Positions 26,283 through 35,445 of a stretch of 64,000 bases of DNA are shown one piece after another (within the stretch, counting starts at the first letter, position 1; each line of letters begins with the position of its first letter). The DNA lies in the NCBI GenBank assembly GCA_963806455.1, contig CAWDXZ010000006.1:372001-436000 (forward strand), written 5' to 3'. The notes under the pieces are model-generated. The model did no database searches. It worked only from the letters and a program-made list of their open reading frames with translations, and had not been told where the DNA came from. The translations under genes were made by a program, and so were the position numbers. The stretch comes from Bog-756 sp963806455. GTDB lineage: Bacteria > Actinomycetota > Acidimicrobiia > Acidimicrobiales > RAAP-2.

Positions 26283-27917
26283 TCAGCCCGGGGCGGGAAC
26301 GACCGGGCGCTTGCCGCCCGGGGTCAGCACCACCAGTCCGTCGGGCGAGCCCTCCGACGCGGTGCCGGTGCCGAGCACCAGGGCGTCGCCCACGGTGGCC
26401 ACGCCGGACCAGCAGTCCATGGGGAGGGCCGCCTGGTCGAGGAGGGAGCCGGTGGCCGCCGACCGGGCCTGCACCACGGCACCGAAGGCCGGGCAGTTGA
26501 AGGTCATGCCCCCGGCCACGGTGGTCGCCCCGAAGGAGGCGGCATTCGACTCCTGCCAGAGCACCGCGCCGGTGGCGGCGGCGAAGGCGTGCACCGACGG
26601 CTCCTGGTTGCTGGTGTCCCGCGGGTCGCCCGGGTCGCAGTGGACCTGGGTGCCACGCTCGAAACGGCCGAAGTCGCCGAGGGACGTCGAGCCATAGACG
26701 TGGGTGCCGTCGTAGGCCGCGGTGGCGATGAACCCGCCGGAGAATCCCCCGAAGACGACATTGGTCGACCACCGCAACCGACCCGTGGCCGGATCGATCG
26801 AGTAGTAGGTCCCGTCTTTCGATCCGACCCCGAGGAAGGTGGCCGTGCCGTCGGCGGTGAGACCGGCGTTGGCCGAGCCACCGAAGTCGAGGTCGCACTC
26901 GTTCTGCGCCCGGGTGGGCCGGTACAACCAGGCCTGTCGGCCGTCGGCGATGTGCAGGGCGATCACCGACTCGGCCGTCGGCGGGGGGTCGGCGAAATTG
27001 CAGTCGGCGCTGTCGAACACCACCAGGCCGGCGGCGGGCAGCACCGTTCCCGAGGACCAGATGTTCCCGCAGCCGTCGTTGAGGATGTGCCCGCTGGTGT
27101 CGACGTCGTCTTGGTACTCCCAGAGCGGGTCGCCCGTGGCCAGCGAGGCGCTCACCGCGTACCCCCGGGACGCCTTCTGGCCGTCGGTGTCCACGCCGAA
27201 GAGCACCGACCCTCCCACGACCACCGGGGACGAGAAGATGCGGGTCCCGTCGTGGTTGGGATCGGGCGGCTGATCGGGACGGCCGGTGTAGTCGTGCTTC
27301 CAGTACAGCTGACCGGTGTGGGCGTTCAGGGCGTACAGCGTGTAGCCGCCGCCGAAGATCACGAGGTCGGGTCGGGCCGGCCCGGTGTGGCCGGTGGCAT
27401 GGGCCGCCCCCGGTTGGAACCAGGCCGAGGAGGTGACCAGGCCGCCGTCGGAGGTGCCGTCGCGCGGTTGCTGGCCGAGGTAGGGGGTGACGGCGTCCTG
27501 CGCCTGGAGCTGGTACTTCCAGCGGAGCCGGCCGGTCTCGAGGTCCGCGGCGTAGAACCACCCGTCCCACGAGCCGACGTAGACGGTGCCGTCGACCACC
27601 GTCGGCGTGGCGGTGACGGCGTCGCCGGTCGGGAACTGCCAGGCGACGGTCAGTTTCTTGACCGTGGTCGGGGTGAGCAGGGTCTGCCCGTGGCCGGTGT
27701 GCTGGGCGTCGTGGGCATAGGTCGGCCACTCCCAGGACGGGACGGCCGGGCCGCCGCCGGCGACCCCCACGCCGGACAGGGGCTGGGTGGCCGACATGTC
27801 GGCCGCCGACCCGCAGCCGGCCAGGGCGCCCGCCAGGCAGGCCGCCGCCATCGCCGAGAGGACGCCCCGCCGGGCGCGGTGCCCGGGACGGGACGGGCCC
27901 GGAAGCAGTCGCGTCAA
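26283..27917 (-). CDS. PQQ-repeat beta-propeller lipoprotein
   Basis: 544 residues. The start is TTG 27917, overlapping the TGA of the preceding gene, followed by a basic n-region (RPGHRARR), a hydrophobic core and lipobox LAGC. Residues about 45-540 form a PQQ-like propeller with repeated V-Y-V-G-S-W-D-G-x-F-Y-A-A-D-L-E-T-G-R-L-R-W type blades and Trp-docking. No heme-binding C-x-x-C-H is visible. It resembles PQQ-binding-like polymer-degrading or sugar dehydrogenases, but the cofactor is not shown. It is coupled to the other lipoprotein gene. Confidence 0.85.
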   Translation of the reverse strand: MTRLLPGPSRPGHRARRGVLSAMAAACLAGALAGCGSAADMSATQPLSGVGVAGGGPAVPSWEWPTYAHDAQHTGHGQTLLTPTTVKKLTVAWQFPTGDAVTATPTVVDGTVYVGSWDGWFYAADLETGRLRWKYQLQAQDAVTPYLGQQPRDGTSDGGLVTSSAWFQPGAAHATGHTGPARPDLVIFGGGYTLYALNAHTGQLYWKHDYTGRPDQPPDPNHDGTRIFSSPVVVGGSVLFGVDTDGQKASRGYAVSASLATGDPLWEYQDDVDTSGHILNDGCGNIWSSGTVLPAAGLVVFDSADCNFADPPPTAESVIALHIADGRQAWLYRPTRAQNECDLDFGGSANAGLTADGTATFLGVGSKDGTYYSIDPATGRLRWSTNVVFGGFSGGFIATAAYDGTHVYGSTSLGDFGRFERGTQVHCDPGDPRDTSNQEPSVHAFAAATGAVLWQESNAASFGATTVAGGMTFNCPAFGAVVQARSAATGSLLDQAALPMDCWSGVATVGDALVLGTGTASEGSPDGLVVLTPGGKRPVVPAPG

Positions 27918-29302
27918 TGACCGAAGCCGGCGGTGGCCGGAGCCGTGGTGTACGGCCCCTGGCCGTGCTCGGGGTTCTCCGACGGCCCCGACGACGGCGG
28001 TCGGATCGCCCCCTCCGGGTACGGGCAGTTCTGGTGGGCGGGCACGCATACCGTCACGCTGGTCGGGAAGTCGAAACCGCCGATGACGGTGGTCGGCGTC
28101 CCGGGCTGACCGTTGGTGAAGGTGACCTTCATGACCCGTCCCCCATAGCCGGTCGGTCCGCAATTGGCGAGTTGGTTGTTCTTGCAGGTGATGTGGATGT
28201 CGACGAAGAAGAGGGTGCCGTCGGGGGCGAACGCCAGGCCGAACGGGTTGTAGCCGTCCGGGTTCTGGCCGAGCTGGGCGATGGTCTCCCCCGGGATGGT
28301 GGCATGTCCGGCCACCGGAGTGCCGTCCTGGCCCACCCAGATGATCGACGGGTTGCCGAAGTAGCTGCTGATGGCGAAGCAGTCACAGGTCGGGTCCTTG
28401 GCGATCCCGGCCGGGAAGGGCATGGTGGTGCCGTTCCCCTGGAAGAAGACCGACGTCTTGAGCCGACCGGGGGGATAGAGGTTCCCCGGGCACTCCGAGG
28501 GGCCGGAGGGGAGGCTGGCGTGGTCGACCCGGAGCACGCTCTGGGTGCCGGCCACCGGCATGAGGACGTCGCCGTTGTCGGCCAGGGCCAGCATGCCGGG
28601 CTGGCTCAGCCCCCCGGTGCCGTCGACATGGTGGGCGCCGACACCGCCGGCGGTGGGCCCGGCCACGATACAGGCCTGCTTGTAGGACGGGGCGAACCAC
28701 TCGACCAACCGTCCGTCGTCGGGCGGCGGGAACTGCCCCTGGGCGGTGGCGATGTCATCGGCCAGCAGGTTCCCCTCCCGGTCGAAGACGCAACCGGTAT
28801 AGGTGCTGGCCGAGTTGAACGACCCGTCCGGCGCACGCGGGGAGTCGCCCCCGACGGTCTGACCGGCGTACTTGTAGGGACCGGGCACGTAGAGGTTCTG
28901 CCCGCTGAAGGAACCATTCGGCCGGTCGAGCTCCTCGCCGATGGGTGGTTGCTTGTAGGGGAGGAGGCTCCCGGGGTTGTCCTGGTTGGGCTGGGTGGGA
29001 TCGTAGCCGCCGACGAAGCGGGCCGAGCCGTCGGGCAGCACGCACATCTGACCGTTGAGGTCCCAGGGCGGCATGAGGATGCCCTGGGTCCCCGAGGGCA
29101 TCGAGAGGAAGTCGACCTCCTCGTTCTGGTCCCAGTAGACGAGGTAGGCGGGGCGCTTGGCCGCCGCCAGCGCCTTGGTGCCCTCCCCGCCCGGGGCGGT
29201 GGTGCTGGTCGACGAGCTGCTGGCGGACGAGCACGCCGCCAGCAGTGAGGCCAGCAGGACGAGCGGGCCCAGAGCCCCCAGAGCCCGGCGACGACCGCGC
29301 AT
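27914..29302 (-). CDS. Secreted beta-propeller-like lipoprotein
   Basis: 462 residues. RGRRRALGALGPLVLLASLLAAC is a signal peptide with lipobox (LLAAC), followed by a Ser/Thr linker. The body has strand-rich segments such as GMLALADNGDVLMPVAGTQSVLRVD and FGLAFAPDGTLFFVDIHITC, the pattern of NHL/SMP-30-type propellers. Several Cys pairs suggest an oxidising extracellular location. Function unknown. It lies directly upstream of the PQQ-repeat lipoprotein with a TTGA overlap and shares its promoter. Confidence 0.82.
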   Translation of the reverse strand: MRGRRRALGALGPLVLLASLLAACSSASSSSTSTTAPGGEGTKALAAAKRPAYLVYWDQNEEVDFLSMPSGTQGILMPPWDLNGQMCVLPDGSARFVGGYDPTQPNQDNPGSLLPYKQPPIGEELDRPNGSFSGQNLYVPGPYKYAGQTVGGDSPRAPDGSFNSASTYTGCVFDREGNLLADDIATAQGQFPPPDDGRLVEWFAPSYKQACIVAGPTAGGVGAHHVDGTGGLSQPGMLALADNGDVLMPVAGTQSVLRVDHASLPSGPSECPGNLYPPGRLKTSVFFQGNGTTMPFPAGIAKDPTCDCFAISSYFGNPSIIWVGQDGTPVAGHATIPGETIAQLGQNPDGYNPFGLAFAPDGTLFFVDIHITCKNNQLANCGPTGYGGRVMKVTFTNGQPGTPTTVIGGFDFPTSVTVCVPAHQNCPYPEGAIRPPSSGPSENPEHGQGPYTTAPATAGFGH

Positions 29303-29320
29303 TGATCCCCCTAACGATCT

Positions 29321-29346
29321 CGATCGGTGCCCAGTGCCACCGATCG
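29321..29346. promoter_or_regulatory. Inverted repeat in the leader of the lipoprotein operon
   Basis: CGATCGGTG and CACCGATCG form a 9-base perfect inverted repeat around an 8-base loop. It lies between the promoter and the GGGGG ribosome site of 29302, so it could be a repressor operator or an RNA hairpin. Confidence 0.6.
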
Positions 29347-29356
29347 GAGTGCCGCC

Positions 29357-29385
29357 ATTATCGCCAGTCCGGGCCGGCGGGTCAA
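29357..29385 (-). promoter_or_regulatory. Promoter of the lipoprotein operon
   Basis: TTGACC (29380-29385) and GATAAT (29357-29362), spaced by 17 bases, give a near-consensus housekeeping promoter on the minus strand. The expected start is about 50 bases before ATG 29302. Confidence 0.7.
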
Positions 29386-29428
29386 CGAGCGTTCGTTTGG
29401 CCGCTCCCGGCGGGGCCGGCGTGCGACC

Positions 29429-30400
29429 TCAGGCCAGGTTCTCGCCGCCGAAGATCTCCGACACCGAGGTGTCCTCGAAGACGGCGTCGATGGCGTCCGA
29501 GATGAGTTTGGCCACCGAGAGGACCTCCAACTTGTCGAACCGGCGGTCCGGGGGGACGGGGAGGGTGTTGGTCACGACCACCTTGGTCAGGGCCGAGTTC
29601 TTCAGCCGGTCGACGGCCGCGTCGGACAGCACGGCGTGGGTGGCCATGCACCACACCTCGGCCGCCCCCCGCTCGGCGAGGAGCTCGGCGGCCGCCACGA
29701 TGGTGCCGGCGGTGTCGATCATGTCGTCGATGAGGACGCACTGGCGACCCTCGACGTCGCCCACGACGTGCAGGGCCTCGACCTGGCTGGTGGCGCCGCG
29801 CAGCCGCCGCTTGTGGACCAGGGCCAGATCGGAGGTGAGGTGCTGGCTGAACCGCTCGGCCACCTTGACCCGCCCGGCGTCGGGAGCCACCACCACCAGG
29901 TCGTCACGGCGTTGGGTCCGCAGGTAGTCGACGAGGACCGGGGCCGCGGTCAGATGGTCGAAGGGCACGTCGAAGAAGCCCTGGATCTGTCCGGAATGCA
30001 GGTCGACGCTGACGACCCGGTCGGCACCGGCCACCGACAGCATGTCGGCCACCAACTTGGCCGTGATCGGCTCTCGGCCGGTGGCCTTGCGGTCCTGTCG
30101 CGAGTAGCCGTAGTAGGGGCACACCGCAGTGATCCGCTTGGCCGAGGCGCGTTTGGCCGCGTCGATCATGATCAGGTGCTCCATCAGCGAATCGTTGACC
30201 GGACCGCAGTGGGTCTGGATGATGAAGACGTCACTGCCCCGGATCGAAGAGTCGAAGCGGCAGTGGATCTCGCCGTTGGCGAACTCGCGCAGGTTGGCCT
30301 CGCCGAGCTTCACGCCCAGCTGGTCGGCGACGTCCCGGGCCAGCTCGGGATGGGAACGCCCGGACACCAGCTCGAGACGGCGACGCGGGGTGAATTCCAT
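29429..30400 (-). CDS. prs: Ribose-phosphate pyrophosphokinase (PRPP synthetase)
   Basis: 323 residues from ATG 30400 (GTG 30406 is an alternative), with the full family set: LVSGRSHPELARDVADQLG, FANGEIHCRFDSSIRGSDVF, CPYYGYSRQDRK (flexible loop), SVDLHSGQIQGFFDVPFDHL, and the PRPP-binding loop VLIDDMIDTAGT. It makes PRPP from ribose 5-phosphate and ATP for nucleotide, His and Trp synthesis. It follows glmU after ten bases, the usual glmU-prs operon. Confidence 0.96.
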   Translation of the reverse strand: MEFTPRRRLELVSGRSHPELARDVADQLGVKLGEANLREFANGEIHCRFDSSIRGSDVFIIQTHCGPVNDSLMEHLIMIDAAKRASAKRITAVCPYYGYSRQDRKATGREPITAKLVADMLSVAGADRVVSVDLHSGQIQGFFDVPFDHLTAAPVLVDYLRTQRRDDLVVVAPDAGRVKVAERFSQHLTSDLALVHKRRLRGATSQVEALHVVGDVEGRQCVLIDDMIDTAGTIVAAAELLAERGAAEVWCMATHAVLSDAAVDRLKNSALTKVVVTNTLPVPPDRRFDKLEVLSVAKLISDAIDAVFEDTSVSEIFGGENLA

Positions 30401-30410
30401 GTGCACGACG

Positions 30411-31589
30411 CTACCCCGCTCCGCCCGCGGCGTCCCGCCCCGCCTGGCGCCCGCCGACAGCGGTCTCGGCCCCGACGGCGGCGCCCGGTGGCACCTCGGT
30501 CCCTTCGCCGAGCACGGCGAAGGGACCGACCCGGGCATCGGCCCCGATCGACGACCGGCGGCACACGCTCGAGGCGACGGTGGCGCCGTCGCCCACCACC
30601 GTGTCGATCAGGTGGGTATGGGGTCCGATCTCGGCGTGCGAGCCGATCACGCAGGAACCCTGCAGGATCACCCCGGGGAGCAGTACCACGTCCGGGCGTA
30701 GCTCGACGTCGACGTCGATGTAGGTCCGCTCGGGGTCCCACATCGTCACCCCGCGCCGCATCCAGCGCTCGTTGATCCGGTCCCGCAGCTCGGCCTCGGC
30801 CACGGCCAGCTGGGCCCGGTCGTTGACGCCGGCCACCTCCATGGTGTCCTCGACGATCAACGATCCCACCTTGTGCCCGGCCTCGTAGAGGACCTCGACC
30901 ACATCGGTCAGGTAGTACTCCCCCTGGGCGTTGGCCGGGCTCAGCCGCCGGAGCGCCGGCGCCAGCACGCTGCGCCGGAAGCAGTAGATCGACGTGTTGA
31001 CCTCGTGGACGTCCAGCTCCTCGTCGGAGGCGTCGCCGTGCTCGACCACCCGGGCCACCAGGTCGTCGCGTCCCCGCACCACCCGGCCGTAGCCGGTGGG
31101 GTCGTCGAGCTGGGCGGTGAGGAGGGTGGCGGCGGCGTCCGAGGCCCGGTGTCGTTGGACCAGGGCGGCCAGCGTGGCCGGGCGGAGCAGCGGGGTGTCA
31201 CCGGGGAGGACCACCACGTCCCCGTCGTCGGCGTCGTCCTCGTCGGGCAGCCCGGTGAGCGCCACCGCCATGGCATCGCCGGTCCCCCGCGGCTCGCCCT
31301 GCTCCACGAATTCGATGGACATGCCGGCCGGGGCATGCTCGATGAGCGTCTTGGTGACCCAGTCGGCGCGGTGGCCGACCACCACCACCACCCGGTGCAC
31401 CGACAGCTCTGCCAGGGCGTCGAGCACGTGGAGCACCATCGGGCGCCCACACAGCCGGTGCAACGGCTTGGGGCGGGCCGACCGCATTCGGGTGCCCTCC
31501 CCGGCGGCCAGCACCACCGCTGAGACCGGTCCGGCCGGACCGGTCCCCGGACCAGGGCCGACCGACTCCCGGAGAGAGGAACGGGTCAC
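30411..31589 (-). CDS. glmU: GlmU-type N-acetylglucosamine-1-phosphate uridylyltransferase, short form
   Basis: 392 residues from GTG 31589 (GTG 31592 also possible). The N-terminal GT-A pyrophosphorylase is complete: VVLAAGEGTRMRSARPKPL, PRGTGDAMAVAL, VVLPGDTPLL, YGRVVR, EVNTSIYCF and VNDRAQLA. About seven left-handed beta-helix coils follow (DVVLLPGVILQGSCVIG onward). It ends in Gly/Ala-rich sequence 10 bases before prs, 60 to 100 residues short of normal. The acetyltransferase active-site region (G-A-G-T-I-x-x-N-Y-D) is absent. It can supply UDP-GlcNAc only from GlcNAc-1-P, so acetylation needs another enzyme. Confidence 0.85.
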   Translation of the reverse strand: MTRSSLRESVGPGPGTGPAGPVSAVVLAAGEGTRMRSARPKPLHRLCGRPMVLHVLDALAELSVHRVVVVVGHRADWVTKTLIEHAPAGMSIEFVEQGEPRGTGDAMAVALTGLPDEDDADDGDVVVLPGDTPLLRPATLAALVQRHRASDAAATLLTAQLDDPTGYGRVVRGRDDLVARVVEHGDASDEELDVHEVNTSIYCFRRSVLAPALRRLSPANAQGEYYLTDVVEVLYEAGHKVGSLIVEDTMEVAGVNDRAQLAVAEAELRDRINERWMRRGVTMWDPERTYIDVDVELRPDVVLLPGVILQGSCVIGSHAEIGPHTHLIDTVVGDGATVASSVCRRSSIGADARVGPFAVLGEGTEVPPGAAVGAETAVGGRQAGRDAAGGAG

Positions 31590-31654
31590 CACGGGAGGCT
31601 CCGCCGGCCTCGGTCCCGACGGCGGCCGGCGCGCCGGCGCGCTGTGTTGGTCAT
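31586..31654 (-). other. Candidate 22-codon Arg-rich upstream ORF coupled to glmU
   Basis: ATG 31654 opens an Arg-rich ORF (MTNTARRRAGRRRDRG...) whose TGA overlaps the glmU GTG in the GTGA manner. An AAGAAT hexamer ends 7 bases before the ATG, a weak -10 match. Arg-rich leaders can be chance in GC-rich DNA. Confidence 0.3.
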
Positions 31655-31660
31655 GGCGCC

Positions 31661-31666
31661 TATTCT
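31661..31666 (+). promoter_or_regulatory. Candidate -10 (TATTCT) for the carboxylase operon
   Basis: TATTCT lies in the 147-base divergent spacer between glmU and the carboxyltransferase gene. No good -35 is visible. ATG 31686 and 31737 lie downstream. Confidence 0.3.
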
Positions 31667-31736
31667 TCCCACGTCGGCCGGGCCAATGCGACCCACCGCC
31701 GGCAGGCCGCCTCCGAGCGCGTCGACCCACGCCCGC

Positions 31737-33335
<1,599 letters not shown>

Positions 33336-33348
33336 CGGCCGGCCCGGA

Positions 33349-35445
33349 ATGAACGAGATGCCGACCGTCACCCCCATCCGCACCCTGCTGGTGGCCAATC
33401 GCGGCGAGATCGCCCGACGCATCATGCGGACGGCCCGGTCCATGGGCATGGCCACGGTCGCCGTCTACTCCGACGCCGACCGGTCCAGCCCGCACGTCGG
33501 GGAGGCCGACCTGGCCGTGCACCTGCCGGGTACGGCTCCGGCCGACACCTACCTGCGTTCCTCCCTCATCCTCGAGGCGGCCCGGCTCGCCTCGGCCGAC
33601 GCCGTCCACCCCGGCTACGGCTTCCTGTCGGAGTCGGGTGACTTCGCCCGCGACGTGTCCGGGGCCGGGCTCACCTGGGTCGGACCCCCACCATCCGCCA
33701 TCGACGCCATGGGCTCGAAGATCGGATCCAAGGAGCTCATGCGGGAGGCGGGCGTCCCGACGCTCCCGTCAGTGGTCATCGACGGCGACGACCTCCCCGA
33801 CGCCGACGCGGTGCGCACCCTGGGGTGGCCCTTGCTGGTCAAGGCGTCGGCCGGGGGCGGCGGACGTGGCATGCGGGTGGTGCCCAACTCCGGCTATCTG
33901 GCCGAGGCGGTCGAGGGGGCCCGGCGGGAGGCAGCGGCCGCCTTCGGGGACGGCACCGTGTTCCTCGAGCGCTATGTGGCCGACCCGCGCCACATCGAGG
34001 TGCAGGTGCTGGCCGACGCGTACGGCGACACGGTGGCGTTGTTCGAGCGGGAGTGCAGCATCCAACGCCGGCACCAGAAGATCGTGGAGGAGGCACCCAG
34101 CCCGGCCGTTCCTCCCGAGCTCCGCAACCGCTTGATGGAGGCGGCGGTGGCCGCGGCGTGCGCCGTCGGCTACGTCAACGCCGGCACCGTCGAGTTCGTG
34201 GTCGACCGGAACGGCGAGCCGTACTTCTTGGAGATGAACACCCGGCTCCAGGTGGAGCACCCGGTGACCGAGGCCGTCACCGGCCTCGATCTGGTGCGTC
34301 TGCAGCTCCTGCTGGCCGGTGGGTCTCCCCTGCCGGGCGAGGTGCACCAGGCCCTGGCCCGGGGGCCCCAGGGCCACGCGGTGGAGGCGCGGGTCTACGC
34401 CGAGGACCCGGCGCACGGCTGGCTGCCCTCGACCGGAAGGCTCCACCGGTTCGACCTCCGCTCCTCGGGCATACCGGTCCGGGTGGACAGCGGGGTCGAG
34501 TCCGGCTCCATGGTCAGCCCGCACTACGACCCCATGCTGGCCAAGGTCATCGCCCACGCACCGACCCGGGCCGAGGCCACCGCGGCAGTGGCGACCGCGC
34601 TGGTCCGGGCCCGCATCCACGGGGTCACCACCAACCGCGACCTGCTGGTGCGCACCCTCCGTCACGCCGAGTTCGTCGCCGGCCACACCGACACCGGCTT
34701 CCTCGACCGGCACGGGCTCGACCAGCTGGCGGCCCCGCTGGCCGACGAGGCCGCCCTCGGTCGGCACGCCGTGGCCGCCGCCCTGGCCGGCCAGGCCGCC
34801 CGGCGCGCCGCGGCACGGGTGCAGCGGACCGTCCCGTCCGGGTTCCGCAACAACGCCTTCCGCCCTCAACAGGTCACCTACGACACCGGCGGGCGGGCGG
34901 TGACGGTCGGGTACCGGATCGACCGTCACGGCCGGTCGGTCGAGCTGGTCGAGCTCGACGGCCGACCGGTCCCCGTCGAGGCGGCCACGGCCGGCGCCGA
35001 ATCCGTCACCCTCACCACCGGGGGCGTCACCCGCCGCTACCTGGTCGACGAGGTCGGTGGCGTCACGTACGTCGACGGGCCCGACGGCAGCTCGACCCTG
35101 GTCGAGCAGGTCCGGTTCCCCCGGCCCGACCAGCGGGTGAGCGAGGGCTCCGCCCTGGCCCCCATGCCCGGGACCGTGGTGCGGGTCGCCGTGGCCGAGG
35201 GCGAGACGGTGGGGGCGGGCCAGCTGCTGGTCGTGCTCGAGGCGATGAAGATGGAACACGCCGTGTTCGCCACCTCCGCCGGCACCGTGGTCGAGGTCGA
35301 CGTGGGCCCGGGGGACCAGGTCGAGACGGGGCGGGTCCTGGCCGTCGTCGAGCCCGATGCGGGCGAGCCTGACCCGGTGGAGCCGGACCCGGCGCCACCG
35401 GAGGCCGGTGCGGACCCGGCGCCCGGGCGAGGTGACGGCCCGTGA
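33349..35445 (+). CDS. Acyl-CoA carboxylase alpha subunit (biotin carboxylase plus BCCP)
   Basis: 698 residues. Biotin carboxylase domain at 1-450: RTLLVANRGEIARRI, HPGYGFLSE, VKASAGGGGRGMRVV (ATP-grasp), and EMNTRLQVEHPVTE (catalytic Glu and Arg). A BT-like linker follows, then the biotinyl domain near residues 600-680 with VVLEAMKMEHAV, whose Lys is biotinylated. It gives the carboxylated biotin used by the beta subunit. ATG 33349 is 13 bases after the beta-subunit stop. The C-terminus overlaps the AtuA gene by four bases. Acidic Pro-rich tail. Confidence 0.93.
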   Translation: MNEMPTVTPIRTLLVANRGEIARRIMRTARSMGMATVAVYSDADRSSPHVGEADLAVHLPGTAPADTYLRSSLILEAARLASADAVHPGYGFLSESGDFARDVSGAGLTWVGPPPSAIDAMGSKIGSKELMREAGVPTLPSVVIDGDDLPDADAVRTLGWPLLVKASAGGGGRGMRVVPNSGYLAEAVEGARREAAAAFGDGTVFLERYVADPRHIEVQVLADAYGDTVALFERECSIQRRHQKIVEEAPSPAVPPELRNRLMEAAVAAACAVGYVNAGTVEFVVDRNGEPYFLEMNTRLQVEHPVTEAVTGLDLVRLQLLLAGGSPLPGEVHQALARGPQGHAVEARVYAEDPAHGWLPSTGRLHRFDLRSSGIPVRVDSGVESGSMVSPHYDPMLAKVIAHAPTRAEATAAVATALVRARIHGVTTNRDLLVRTLRHAEFVAGHTDTGFLDRHGLDQLAAPLADEAALGRHAVAAALAGQAARRAAARVQRTVPSGFRNNAFRPQQVTYDTGGRAVTVGYRIDRHGRSVELVELDGRPVPVEAATAGAESVTLTTGGVTRRYLVDEVGGVTYVDGPDGSSTLVEQVRFPRPDQRVSEGSALAPMPGTVVRVAVAEGETVGAGQLLVVLEAMKMEHAVFATSAGTVVEVDVGPGDQVETGRVLAVVEPDAGEPDPVEPDPAPPEAGADPAPGRGDGP

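Noticed and set aside
30401..30410. Missing piece of GlmU continuing past its stop
   Set aside because: Only ten bases separate it from prs, so no room exists for the missing domain.
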